From NCBI GenBank assembly GCA_025928935.1, contig JAICNB010000033.1, positions 1 through 34,206 of the forward strand: 34,206 nt of DNA, written 5' to 3'. Both the position numbers and the translations under genes were made by a program. Origin of the DNA: Acidimicrobiia bacterium (GTDB taxonomy: Bacteria > Actinomycetota > Acidimicrobiia > Spongiisociales > ZC4RG35). Under the pieces are notes generated by a model that was not told the origin of the DNA, ran no database searches, and saw nothing but the letters and a program-made list of their open reading frames with translations. Below are positions 16,270-24,475 of this stretch, one piece after another. The first letter of the stretch is position 1; each line of letters starts with the position of its first letter.

Positions 16270-16926
16270 GTGGATGACCGCCAGCTGCCCCGTGGAGCCC
16301 GCTCGTTGCTGATCGTCGGGGGTGCCTACGTGGCGGCCCAGATGATGGCTGACATCGCCAGCCTCCGCATCATCTCGATTGCGGGTCACGCAGTCGACGC
16401 CGGCACCCTTATCTACCCCTTCACCTTCACGCTGCGAGACCTGGTCCACAAGATCGGGGGCAAGGATGCGGCCCGCACCCTGATCTTCCTCGCCGCGGGG
16501 ATCAACGTCGTGATGGCCGGCTTCTTCTGGCTGGTGGCCCGCTGGCCGGCCGACCCGGTCACCGGGCAACAGCCCGGATTCGGGGAGGTCCTCTCCCCGG
16601 TGTGGGGCATCGTGTTGGCATCGATCGTTGCCGAAGTCGTATCCGAGCTCATCGACACCGAGGCCTACCAGCGCTGGATCGTGTGGTTCGGGGAGCGGAG
16701 GCAATGGGGACGGGTCCTGTTCAGCAACGCCATCGCCATACCTGTGGATTCGGCCATTTTCGTGGGCCTCGCCACCTCGTTCGGCATATTCCCCGCCGAC
16801 GTCGCCTGGTCGATCTTCTGGGTCAACGTGGTCATCAAGGCGCTGGTGACGGTGATCTCCATCCCCTGGATCTACTGGGTCCGGCCCGAGCCACTGGCGG
16901 CGACTTCCATTCGAAATGCCCGTTAA
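16270..16926 (+). CDS. Queuosine-precursor transporter, YhhQ/VUT family
   Basis: A 218-residue inner-membrane protein of the vitamin uptake transporter family that includes YhhQ, the importer of the 7-deazaguanine precursors preQ0/preQ1 for tRNA queuosine. Family features: AYVAAQMMADIASLRI near the N-terminus, DAGTLIYPFTFTLRDLVHKIGGKDAAR, a conserved acidic helix VVSELIDTEAYQ, and PVDSAIFVGLA. About six membrane helices are predicted. The start is GTG at 16270; there is no ribosome binding site. No queuosine biosynthesis gene is visible nearby. The BMP importer starts 58 bases downstream, so the two could form a nucleobase/nucleoside uptake cluster (inference). Confidence 0.88.
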   Translation: MDDRQLPRGARSLLIVGGAYVAAQMMADIASLRIISIAGHAVDAGTLIYPFTFTLRDLVHKIGGKDAARTLIFLAAGINVVMAGFFWLVARWPADPVTGQQPGFGEVLSPVWGIVLASIVAEVVSELIDTEAYQRWIVWFGERRQWGRVLFSNAIAIPVDSAIFVGLATSFGIFPADVAWSIFWVNVVIKALVTVISIPWIYWVRPEPLAATSIRNAR

Positions 16927-16984
16927 TGTGGCCCGCGGGCAAGGGGTTTCCCTGTCCGACTCAGCAAATTGGAGGAAATCCAGC

Positions 16985-18169
16985 GTGAAACGCAATCTGC
17001 GGTATCTCGCCCTTTTTGCCGTGCTGACACTGGTGCTTGCGGCCTGTGGCGACGGTGAGGGCGGGGATACCACCACAACAGCGGGTGGTGACACCACCAC
17101 CTCGGCTGCCGCCGAGCCCACCACCACGGCGGGTGGCGACACCACCACCTCGGCCGCTGGTGAGACGAGCACGACGGCTGCCGCCGCCCCGGACGGCACC
17201 GGTCGCACCGTGGGCATGGCCTTCGACGTCGGGGGGCGTGGCGACCTGTCGTTCAACGACCTCGCCGCCGCCGCCTGGGACAACGCCATCGCCGAGTATG
17301 GGATAACGGGCAACGAGCTCGCCCCGGACGCCGGTGGTGAGAACCGCGAAGAGAACCTTCGGCTCCTGGCCGAGGCAGGGATGGAGATGATCGTCGCCAA
17401 TGGCTTCGCGTTCGCTCAGAACGTGTGGCGGGTGGGGACCGAGTTCCCGGACACCTTGTTCGCCATCACCGACGACTGCCCGCAGGACGACACCTTCACG
17501 GTGGTGGAGATGCCCAACGTGCGATGCATGTTGTTCTCTGAGGAGCAGGGCTCGTTCCTGATGGGTGTCGCCGCTGCGCTGAAGAGCACCAGCGGGACTG
17601 TTGGCTTCATCGGGGGCGTCGAGACTCCGCTCATCCTGAAGTTCCAGGCCGGATTCGAGGCAGGTGTGGCGGCGGCCAACCCCGACATCACCATCCTTCC
17701 TGCGGTCTACCTGACCCAGGTTCCGGACTTCACCGGATTCAACGACCCGGTCAAGGGCAAAGAGGCCGCCCTCGCCCTGTTCGGCCAGGGGGCCGATGTG
17801 ATCTTCCACGCCGCCGGAGGCTCCGGTCTGGGTCTGTTCCAGGCCGCAGACGAGCAGTCGACCGACGACACGCACCTGTGGGCCATCGGAGTGGATGCCG
17901 ACCAGTACAACTCGGTGCCGGATGACGCTCTCAAGGAGCACATCCTGACCTCGATGCTGAAGCGGGTCGATGTCGCCGTCGACAAGGCGATCGTCGACTT
18001 CCTCAACGATGCCTTCACCCCCGGCGAGACCCGTCTCGGCCTGGCCGAAGGCGGAATCGGTTACGCGACCAGCGGTGGCTTCATCGACGACATAACCGGG
18101 GATCTGGACGGATACGCCCAACAGATCATCGACGGCGAGATCGAAGTCCCCACCGAGCCAGGAGCCTGA
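16985..18169 (+). CDS. BMP-family ABC transporter substrate-binding lipoprotein
   Basis: A 394-residue exported lipoprotein with a basic start, hydrophobic core and lipobox LAAC giving lipidated Cys21. A Thr/Ala/Gly-rich spacer (about 28-70) contains a 16-residue tandem repeat, TTTAGGDTTTSAAAEP-like. The BMP/PnrA domain begins at GRTVGMAFDVGGRGDLSFND and contains GVAAALKSTSGTVGFIGG. Characterised relatives (PnrA, RnsB) bind purine nucleosides, so nucleoside uptake is likely. GTG at 16985 is chosen because GGAGGA (16971-16976) lies 8 bases before it and it gives a clean signal peptide. It is the first gene of the importer; a strong hairpin separates it from the ATPase gene. Confidence 0.93.
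   Translation: MKRNLRYLALFAVLTLVLAACGDGEGGDTTTTAGGDTTTSAAAEPTTTAGGDTTTSAAGETSTTAAAAPDGTGRTVGMAFDVGGRGDLSFNDLAAAAWDNAIAEYGITGNELAPDAGGENREENLRLLAEAGMEMIVANGFAFAQNVWRVGTEFPDTLFAITDDCPQDDTFTVVEMPNVRCMLFSEEQGSFLMGVAAALKSTSGTVGFIGGVETPLILKFQAGFEAGVAAANPDITILPAVYLTQVPDFTGFNDPVKGKEAALALFGQGADVIFHAAGGSGLGLFQAADEQSTDDTHLWAIGVDADQYNSVPDDALKEHILTSMLKRVDVAVDKAIVDFLNDAFTPGETRLGLAEGGIGYATSGGFIDDITGDLDGYAQQIIDGEIEVPTEPGA
17072..17167 (+). repeat. Tandem 48-bp repeat coding for a Thr-rich linker
   Basis: Two copies (17072-17119 and 17120-17167) encode 16-residue units with the core TTTAGGDTTTSAA. The central 29 bases (17081-17109 and 17129-17157) differ at only two positions, so the duplication is fairly recent or kept alike. 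It lies between the lipobox and the ligand-binding domain. Confidence 0.85.
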
Positions 18170-18191
18170 CCGAAGGCCACCTGCTAACTTG

Positions 18192-18219
18192 CGCCGGGCC
18201 CGGGATCCTGGGCCCGGCG
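18192..18219 (+). terminator. Strong hairpin between the BMP lipoprotein and ATPase genes
   Basis: CGCCGGGCCC (18192-18201) and GGGCCCGGCG (18210-18219) form a perfect 10-bp stem with an 8-base loop, followed by TTCAATTT. It is probably a partial terminator or an RNA-stability element that allows more lipoprotein than membrane subunits to be made. Confidence 0.7.
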
Positions 18220-18252
18220 TTCAATTTGGACTGCGGCTAATGGATTGGGGAG

Positions 18253-19779
18253 ATGGGCGAGGCACCCGCACTACAGCTGGAGGGCGTCACCAAGCGGTAT
18301 CCGGGGGTTGTGGCCAACAAAGACGTCGAGCTCACCGTCGTCGACAGTGAGATCCACGCAGTCGTCGGGGAGAACGGGGCCGGCAAGTCGACTCTGATGA
18401 AGATCATCTACGGGATGGTCCGCCCCGACGAGGGAACGATCAGGATCGACGGTGAGCAGGTGAGCTTCCGAACGCCCAAGGAGGCCATCGACGCCGGCAT
18501 CGGCATGGTCCACCAGCATTTCATGCTGGCTGACAACCTCACCGTCCTGGAGAACGTCATCCTCGGCTCGGAGCCTCGATCGGGGGTGATGATCGACTTC
18601 GATTCGGCCGCGGAGAGGATCAGGCACCTCGGCAACGCCTACGGACTCCGGCTCGACCCGGATCAGAAGGTGGAGAGTCTCTCGGTCGGAGAGCGGCAGC
18701 GGGTGGAGATAATCAAGGTGCTCTACCGGGGGGCACGCATACTCATCCTCGACGAGCCCACTGCGGTTCTCGTGCCCCAGGAGGTGACCGATCTGTTCAG
18801 ATCGTGCCTGAACCTGAAGGGTGAAGGTCACACCATCATCTTCATCTCCCACAAGCTCGACGAGGTGCTGGCGATCGCCGATCACATAACCGTGATGCGT
18901 GACGGGCAGACGGTTGGGACCACCACCCCGTCCGAAGTCGACGCCCGTCAACTGGCCGAGATGATGATCGGATCGGAGCTGCCTTCTCCGGAAACCCGGG
19001 AATCGACGGTCCAGGAGAAGGTTCTTCTTCGGGTCGCGGACCTGAGCCTGCAATCGGAGACGGGCCGGTCGGAGCTCGACGGAATCGGCTTCGAGGTCCA
19101 TGCCGGGGAGATCGTCGGTGTGGCCGGTGTCGACGGCAACGGTCAGACGCAGCTCGTGGATTCGATCATCGGGCTCAGACCTGAGTCGACCGGTGAGATA
19201 ACTCTCGATGGCGCCTCGCTCAAAGACATCCCGACCCGGGAGCGCCGCGAGGCCGGCATAGGCCTGATACCCGAGGATCGCCATCGACAGGGGCTGCTTC
19301 TCCCATCGCCCCTCTGGGAGAACGCCGCCCTCGGCCATCAGGCGAAGGAGCCCTACGCCAACGGGATCTGGATCGACAAGAGGGGCGCGCGGGAACAGAC
19401 CGAGGAGATCGTCCGCCGCTTCGATGTGATGACGCCCAACGTCGACGTGCCGGCTGCAGCCCTCTCCGGTGGGAACCAGCAGAAGCTGGTGGTCGGTCGT
19501 GAGATCATGGCGGGGCCGGTGGTGCTCATTGCCGCCCAACCCACCCGAGGCATCGACATCGGGGCGCAGGCGGCGGTGTGGGAGGAATTGAAGACGGCGC
19601 GTGCCGCCGGGATGGGGATCTTGCTCATCTCGGCGGATCTCGACGAGCTGATCGGTCTCTCCGACACCATCCATGTCCTCTTCGAGGGCCGCTTCGTGGC
19701 CAGGCTGGATCCGGCCGAGATCACCCCCGAGATACTCGGCTCGTACATGACCGGGGCAGGCGAGAAGAAGGCCTCGTGA
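18253..19779 (+). CDS. ABC transporter ATPase with two nucleotide-binding domains, BMP/nucleoside type
   Basis: A 508-residue double ATPase powering the BMP importer. The first domain is canonical: Walker A GENGAGKST (39-47), signature LSVGERQRVEI, Walker B LILDEPTAVL, and HKLDEV as the H-loop. The second domain is degenerate as usual in this class: GVDGNGQTQ replaces Walker A, LSGGNQQK is kept, and LIAAQPTRGIDIGA replaces the Walker B acidic pair. The start is ATG at 18253; an in-frame TAA at 18238 excludes an earlier one. The preceding GGGGAG is too close for a good ribosome binding site. The stop overlaps the first permease start (GTGA). Confidence 0.95.
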   Translation: MGEAPALQLEGVTKRYPGVVANKDVELTVVDSEIHAVVGENGAGKSTLMKIIYGMVRPDEGTIRIDGEQVSFRTPKEAIDAGIGMVHQHFMLADNLTVLENVILGSEPRSGVMIDFDSAAERIRHLGNAYGLRLDPDQKVESLSVGERQRVEIIKVLYRGARILILDEPTAVLVPQEVTDLFRSCLNLKGEGHTIIFISHKLDEVLAIADHITVMRDGQTVGTTTPSEVDARQLAEMMIGSELPSPETRESTVQEKVLLRVADLSLQSETGRSELDGIGFEVHAGEIVGVAGVDGNGQTQLVDSIIGLRPESTGEITLDGASLKDIPTRERREAGIGLIPEDRHRQGLLLPSPLWENAALGHQAKEPYANGIWIDKRGAREQTEEIVRRFDVMTPNVDVPAAALSGGNQQKLVVGREIMAGPVVLIAAQPTRGIDIGAQAAVWEELKTARAAGMGILLISADLDELIGLSDTIHVLFEGRFVARLDPAEITPEILGSYMTGAGEKKAS

Positions 19780-20894
19780 AGAGCGGGCGTCTCCTCACCA
19801 CGGTCGTAGCCCCGCTCATCGCTCTGGTGATCGCATTCGGGATCGCCGCCCTGGCCCTGCTCCTGGTCGACATCAACCCGATCACCGCCTACCAGGAGAT
19901 GTTGTCCTTCGGGACGAGCACGGAGTCGCTGATCATCACGGTCAACAATGCCCTTCCCCTCTTCGTCTCGGCGCTGGCGGTGGGGATCGGCTTCAAGATG
20001 GGTCTGTTCAACATAGGGGTCGAGGGGGCTTACCTGATCGCCGCCCTGTTCGCGGCCTACGTCGGGGCCCAGTTCTCGATCACACCGATCCTCCACGTCT
20101 CGGCGATCCTGCTGGTGGCGGCGGGGGTGGGCGCCTTCTGGGCATGGATGCCCGCCATGCTCAAGGTGAAGCGAGGCGTCCATGAGGTGATCTCGACGAT
20201 CATGCTCAACTACATCGCCCTCGCTCTCAGCGCCTATCTCTTCCTCAACGTGTTCCGGGCGGAGACAGCCGGCCTCACCATCGCCACCGACCTCATCCCG
20301 GAGACGGGCTGGATCCCGTCGCTCAACCCGATCCTGGGGTGGTTCGGCATCGAGGCCAGGGCGGGGGCCAACCTCCACGGGTTCCTCCTCATCGCCATCG
20401 TCCTCGGCATCGCCTACCACTACCTGGTCAACAAGAGCCGGTTCGGATACGACCTGCGCTCGAGCGGGGTCAACCCGACCGCCGCCAGCGCAAGCGGGGT
20501 CGACCCCAAGAGGATGGTCATCAGGACGATGCTGATCTCGGGCGCCCTGGCCGGCCTGGTCGGCATCGCCCCTTTGCTCGGCTTCTATCACCAGTATCCG
20601 CAGGACTTTCCTCGCAACTTCGGCTTCAACGGCATCGCCGTCGCCCTGCTGGGCCGTAACCACCCGGTGGGGATGGCCTTCGGGGCGTTGCTGTTCGGCT
20701 TCATGCAGCGCTCGTCGCTGATCCTCGACCTGGTGAGCGTTCCGAAAGAGATCGTCACCATCATCCAGGGCATCGTCGTCCTGGCCGTGGTCATCGTCTA
20801 CGAGGTGATCTCGCGGTACGTCAACCGTCGGGTCATCGCCGCCGCCGCGGCAGCCACCGATACGGCACCCGACGCCCCGGCGGTGGCGGCATGA
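19776..20894 (+). CDS. BMP-type ABC importer permease 1
   Basis: A 372-residue inner-membrane permease of the BPD_transp_2 (LivH/RbsC/NupP-like) family. About nine hydrophobic helices are seen, with family segments INPITAYQEML, GIGFKMGLFNIGVEGAYL and VKRGVHEVISTIMLNYIAL. The last is the cytoplasmic coupling region expected to contact the ATPase. The open frame reaches upstream, but GTG at 19776, overlapping the ATPase stop by four bases, gives a normal N-terminus with one leading helix. The C-terminus is an Ala-rich tail. It probably pairs with the next protein as a heterodimeric channel for nucleosides. Confidence 0.94.
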   Translation: MKSGRLLTTVVAPLIALVIAFGIAALALLLVDINPITAYQEMLSFGTSTESLIITVNNALPLFVSALAVGIGFKMGLFNIGVEGAYLIAALFAAYVGAQFSITPILHVSAILLVAAGVGAFWAWMPAMLKVKRGVHEVISTIMLNYIALALSAYLFLNVFRAETAGLTIATDLIPETGWIPSLNPILGWFGIEARAGANLHGFLLIAIVLGIAYHYLVNKSRFGYDLRSSGVNPTAASASGVDPKRMVIRTMLISGALAGLVGIAPLLGFYHQYPQDFPRNFGFNGIAVALLGRNHPVGMAFGALLFGFMQRSSLILDLVSVPKEIVTIIQGIVVLAVVIVYEVISRYVNRRVIAAAAAATDTAPDAPAVAA

Positions 20895-22153
20895 CCGCGC
20901 TCGCCGACCGTTACCGACAGGCCGGGCGGCGCACCCGAATCGTGGTGATCGCTCTGGTCGCCATCCTGGTGATGACCATCGCCGAGGTGATCACCGGGAC
21001 CTCGGACCTCACCTCGCGAAGCACCGCCAGCGCCGCACTCCGACTCGCCATTCCCATCCTGCTCGCCGGCTTGGGGGGTCTCTACTCGGAGCGCTCCGGC
21101 GTGGTGAACATCGGCCTCGAGGGCATGATGATCGCCGGCACCTGGTTCGCGGCATGGGGGGCCTGGATGTTCGGCCCCTGGGAGGGGGTGCTGCTGGGCA
21201 TCGCCGGGGGTGCGATTTTCGGCCTACTCCACGCCCTGGCCACTGTCACCTTCAACGTCGACCACATCGTCTCCGGTGTCGCCATCAACATCCTCGGCCT
21301 CGGTGCGATGCGCTTCCTGTCCTCGATCGTGTACACCGGCGAGACCGGTGGCTCTGTGATCCAGTCACCGCCGGTCGGCGGCATCTCCAACGTCGACCTC
21401 CCAATCCTGGCCGGTGGCAACCTGTTCGGCTGGGACACCCCCGATTTCTTCGGGTGGTTGGAGAACCTCGAGTTGTTCTTCATCTCCGACGTGGCCGGGA
21501 TCATCCGGGGCTTCACCGGCGGGGTGAACTGGCTGACCTTGATCGGCCTGGCCCTCGTGCCGCTGACTGCCTGGCTCCTTTGGCGGACCCCGTGGGGACT
21601 GAGGCTCCGCTCCTGTGGTGAGGATCCCTGGGCGGCGGAATCACTGGGTGTGCGCGTGCTGCGGATGAAGTACTACGGAGTCGTCATCTCGGGTGTCCTC
21701 TCCGGGCTGGCCGGTGCATTCCTGGTTCTCGTCCAGGCCGGGATCTATCGGGAGGGCATGACCGGGGGCCGTGGTTTCATCGGATTGGGTGCTCTCATCT
21801 TCGGCAACTGGCTGCCGGCGGGAGTTCTCGGTGGCTCGCTCGTCTTCGGATTCGGTGACTCGCTGCGGTTCCGTGGCCCGGAGGTCGTCCGTTCTTTCAT
21901 CCTGGCGGTCGCCATCGGTCTCATCGTCTACGGCATCTACTCGTTCACCCGGACCAAGATCCGGGCGGCGACGATCCAGACCGTGATCGGCGCCGCATTC
22001 CTGCTCTACTACCTGCAGGTCGAGGAGGTCTCCAACCAACTGCTCGCCGCCCTGCCCTACGTGATCACCCTGCTCGTCCTGGCGGCTGCTTCCCAACACC
22101 TGCGCATGCCCGCAGCCGATGGCGCTCGATACGCCAAGGGCGAGGCCCGATAA
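20891..22153 (+). CDS. BMP-type ABC importer permease 2
   Basis: A 420-residue permease, second membrane subunit of the importer, of the same BPD_transp_2 family (NupQ-like). The recognisable core is LLAGLGGLYSERSGVVNIGLEGMMI and VDHIVSGVAINILGLG, followed by LRLRSCGEDPWAAESLGVRV, the coupling-helix region. It has a longer C-terminal membrane part than usual, with extra hydrophobic segments after residue 330. It starts at the ATG at 20891, overlapping permease 1 by four bases. Its TAA stop (22151-22153) lies in the loop of a terminator-like hairpin. Confidence 0.94.
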   Translation: MTALADRYRQAGRRTRIVVIALVAILVMTIAEVITGTSDLTSRSTASAALRLAIPILLAGLGGLYSERSGVVNIGLEGMMIAGTWFAAWGAWMFGPWEGVLLGIAGGAIFGLLHALATVTFNVDHIVSGVAINILGLGAMRFLSSIVYTGETGGSVIQSPPVGGISNVDLPILAGGNLFGWDTPDFFGWLENLELFFISDVAGIIRGFTGGVNWLTLIGLALVPLTAWLLWRTPWGLRLRSCGEDPWAAESLGVRVLRMKYYGVVISGVLSGLAGAFLVLVQAGIYREGMTGGRGFIGLGALIFGNWLPAGVLGGSLVFGFGDSLRFRGPEVVRSFILAVAIGLIVYGIYSFTRTKIRAATIQTVIGAAFLLYYLQVEEVSNQLLAALPYVITLLVLAAASQHLRMPAADGARYAKGEAR

Positions 22154-22170
22154 GGGCTTCGCCCGTTCTA
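22138..22170 (+). terminator. Terminator-like hairpin containing the permease 2 stop codon
   Basis: GGGCGAGGCCC (22138-22148) pairs with GGGCTTCGCCC (22154-22164) over 11 bp with one G-U pair, loop GATAA, followed by GTTCTA. The TAA stop is in the loop, so a terminating ribosome would cover the hairpin. Confidence 0.65.
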
Positions 22171-22174
22171 GGTT
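22169..22174 (+). promoter_or_regulatory. Candidate -10 box for the P450 gene
   Basis: TAGGTT, 11 bases before the GTG at 22186, within a short direct repeat (GTTCTAGGT at 22166 and 22180). No ribosome binding site is seen. Confidence 0.25.
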
Positions 22175-22185
22175 CCAGGTTCTAG

Positions 22186-23412
22186 GTGAGGTTCGATCCG
22201 TACGATCCCGGGTTTCTGGAGGACCCGTACCCGACGTATGCGGACCTGCGAAAGGGCTCCCCAGTGTTCTACGACCCTGCATGGGGGCTCACTTTCTTCA
22301 CCCGTCACGCCGACGTGTCGGCCATCTTGAGAGACCGCGAGCACTTCGGGCGTGACTTCCGCCACCGTCTCGACTCGGCCGAGGTCGATCAAGGCCTGTA
22401 CCGGCGCATCTACCCCCCGGAGTGGCCCACCTGGTCTCGATACATCCGCGAATCGTTCATCGATCTCGAGCCACCCCGGCACACCCGACTGCGACGTCTG
22501 GTGTCTCAAGCCTTCACGAGGCGGTCATCGGAAGCCTTCCGCCCACGGCTGGAGCGGGCGGCCGACCAGATCCTGGACCGGGTGTTGGAGGAGGGGAAGC
22601 TCGAAGTCATCGACGACTTCGCCACGCCGATCCCGGTGGCGATGATCGCCGAGTTGATGGGGATCCCAGGCGAGGACCATGCGCAGGTGTTGCGATGGAG
22701 CCACGCCATCGTGAAGGTCTTCGACAAGAACGTGAGCTCGGTGGATGGGGATGCCGCCGAGCAGGCGACGATCGACTTCGTCGCGTATCTGACCGGTGTC
22801 CTCCAACAGCGCCGGAGGAAGAAAGGGGAGGACCTGATCTCATCGATGCTGGAAGTGGAGGACGGCGGCGACACGTTGACCGATGAAGAGATCGTCGGGA
22901 CCTCGATCCTCACCCTCAATGCCGGCCATGAGGCGACCGTGCACGCCATAGGCAACGGTCTGTTGGCACTCGCCGGGAACCGGGATCAATACCAGCGGTT
23001 GCGAGGAGGAGAGACCGGGGTCGAGCAGGCTGTCGACGAGCTGCTCCGGTTCGACTCGCCGTTGCAGATGTTCGAGCGGTGGGTGCTCGCCGACACCGAG
23101 CTCTCCGGTACCCGTCTGGAGAAGGGGTCGAAGGTCGGATTGCTGTTTGGTTCGGCCAATCGCGATCCGGATGTCTTCGGGCCGGATCACGAGGAGCTCG
23201 ACCTGGGTCGCGATCCCAACCCACACGTCTCCTTCGGGGCGGGTTTGCACTACTGCGTCGGCGCTCCCCTGGCCAGGGTCGAGCTGGAGGCGGCCTTCGG
23301 CCGTTTCACTGCCCGCGTCGCCGACCTGGAGCTGCGTGAGACCTCGGGCCGCATCCAATCGCTGGTCTTCCGTGGGCTGCAACGTCTCGAGATCGGCGTC
23401 GCCGCCGCCTGA
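22186..23412 (+). CDS. Cytochrome P450
   Basis: A 408-residue soluble class I bacterial P450, a haem monooxygenase that needs ferredoxin and ferredoxin reductase partners, neither of which is nearby. It has FDPYDPGFLEDPYPTYADLR at the start, an I-helix oxygen-binding segment LNAGHEAT, ExxR in DELLRFDSPLQ, and the haem loop FGAGLHYCVGAPLARVE with ligand Cys357. The sequence is like CYP families widespread in actinobacteria; the substrate cannot be predicted. The start is GTG at 22186, which begins the conserved N-terminus directly. It follows the BMP operon after a hairpin and is convergent, 10 bases apart, with the zinc-ribbon gene. Confidence 0.95.
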   Translation: MRFDPYDPGFLEDPYPTYADLRKGSPVFYDPAWGLTFFTRHADVSAILRDREHFGRDFRHRLDSAEVDQGLYRRIYPPEWPTWSRYIRESFIDLEPPRHTRLRRLVSQAFTRRSSEAFRPRLERAADQILDRVLEEGKLEVIDDFATPIPVAMIAELMGIPGEDHAQVLRWSHAIVKVFDKNVSSVDGDAAEQATIDFVAYLTGVLQQRRRKKGEDLISSMLEVEDGGDTLTDEEIVGTSILTLNAGHEATVHAIGNGLLALAGNRDQYQRLRGGETGVEQAVDELLRFDSPLQMFERWVLADTELSGTRLEKGSKVGLLFGSANRDPDVFGPDHEELDLGRDPNPHVSFGAGLHYCVGAPLARVELEAAFGRFTARVADLELRETSGRIQSLVFRGLQRLEIGVAAA

Positions 23413-23422
23413 GAGCGGCGGG

Positions 23423-24445
23423 TCAGGAAGCTGCGGTGGTGGTCGGAGCGACGGTCGTGGAGCCGGGAACCGTGGTCTGCGTGGTGCCGGTCGTCCCGTT
23501 GGTCCCGTTGGTGACGCCGCCGGGGCGACCGATCACCCTGATCTCCTGGATCGCCATCTCGGTGAAGACTTCCTCGTCGACTACCTCGGCCGGGTAGTCG
23601 CTCTCGATGGTGATCTGGATCGAAGTCGCGTCCAGCGCGGCGAAGGCCACAGGCTGACTCCCGGCGACGTCCTCCAGCTGGACGAGCACCGGCTGTAGCG
23701 AGTTGTCCGCTGCGATCACGATGCCCTGTGCCCGGTAGTTCCGCCTGAGCCGGGTGGCGTCCTCGAGGTTGATCCAGTCGATGCGCTGCACGACCGTGGG
23801 CCGGTCGAAGATGAGCCTGATGGTGATGGCTTCGCCTTCGGGCACCGCCTCGTAGTCGAACTGGTACTCGGCCTCGCTGCCGTCGATCAAGTTCTCACAA
23901 ACGAATGAGCCCAGCCCCTCCTGACTGCACTCGGCGTCGAGCACGTCGATGGGAGCAAGCTCGGCGATGGTGGTGCTGATGTCCGCCGGTGTCGTGGTCG
24001 ATGAGGCCGAGGCGGTCGCGTCGCCGTTGAACACGTTGAAGAGGAGGGCGATCACCACCACCCCGAAGAGCAGGGCGCTGATGGCTAGGGCGGCCCTAAC
24101 CCCGGCCGTTGCCTGCACCGCGGGCCGGGGAGCGGTGGGTAGGGGCCCCTGGCTGAGCCTCGCCCCGCACTCCTGGCAATGACGGTTGTTGGCCGGGTTC
24201 ACCGCCCCGCAAGAGGGGCAGGTGGCTTCACCGACCCCCCCGCTGGAACCGGAGCGCTCGGATTCGGGGGGCGGGGAGCTGAGCTCGAACTCCTCGTAGT
24301 TCCCGTCGGAGTTGACCGAAATGACATTTTCCCGTGATCGGGTGGGCGTTGGCTCCAATGGATCGAGGAATGAGCCGCACGTCGGGCAGAACTGCTCGTC
24401 AGCCGCGACAGTCGCGCCGCACTGTTCACATTTACGTGAGGCCAC
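23423..24445 (-). CDS. Double zinc-ribbon membrane protein with predicted NADase-type glycan-binding domain
   Basis: A 340-residue protein. The cytoplasmic N-terminus has two zinc ribbons (Cys6/Cys9/Cys20/Cys23 and Cys76/Cys79/Cys90/Cys93) joined by an acidic, Ser-rich linker. One membrane helix lies at 117-138, then a short Thr-rich spacer. The extracellular part (about 165-305) contains CENLIDG, IRLIFDRPTVVQRIDWIN and NYRAQGIVI, resembling the discoidin-like NADase-type glycan-binding fold. The tail is Thr/Gly/Asn-rich low complexity. A signalling or scaffold role between cytoplasm and cell surface is inference. The start is GTG at 24445, with GGAGG only 3 bases upstream. It is divergent from the 40-residue ORF and convergent with the P450 gene. 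Confidence 0.8.
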   Translation of the reverse strand: MASRKCEQCGATVAADEQFCPTCGSFLDPLEPTPTRSRENVISVNSDGNYEEFELSSPPPESERSGSSGGVGEATCPSCGAVNPANNRHCQECGARLSQGPLPTAPRPAVQATAGVRAALAISALLFGVVVIALLFNVFNGDATASASSTTTPADISTTIAELAPIDVLDAECSQEGLGSFVCENLIDGSEAEYQFDYEAVPEGEAITIRLIFDRPTVVQRIDWINLEDATRLRRNYRAQGIVIAADNSLQPVLVQLEDVAGSQPVAFAALDATSIQITIESDYPAEVVDEEVFTEMAIQEIRVIGRPGGVTNGTNGTTGTTQTTVPGSTTVAPTTTAAS

Positions 24446-24461
24446 ATCCCTCCTTCAGAGT

Positions 24462-24467
24462 TATTGT
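24462..24467 (+). promoter_or_regulatory. Candidate -10 box for the small membrane ORF and radA-disA
   Basis: TATTGT, 8 bases before the ATG at 24476, in the 30-base gap between divergent starts. A transcript from here would be leaderless for the micro-ORF and could continue into radA-disA. Confidence 0.3.
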
Positions 24468-24475
24468 GCCACGGG

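Noticed and set aside
16246..17400. N-terminal extension of the acyltransferase frame (about 385 residues)
   Set aside because: It lies opposite the YhhQ and BMP lipoprotein genes and has no homology; the acyltransferase family begins near 16245.
22166..22188. Direct repeat GTTCTAGGT...GTTCTAGGT as an attachment or operator site
   Set aside because: Two 9-base copies without symmetry or any mobile-element gene nearby; no support for integration.
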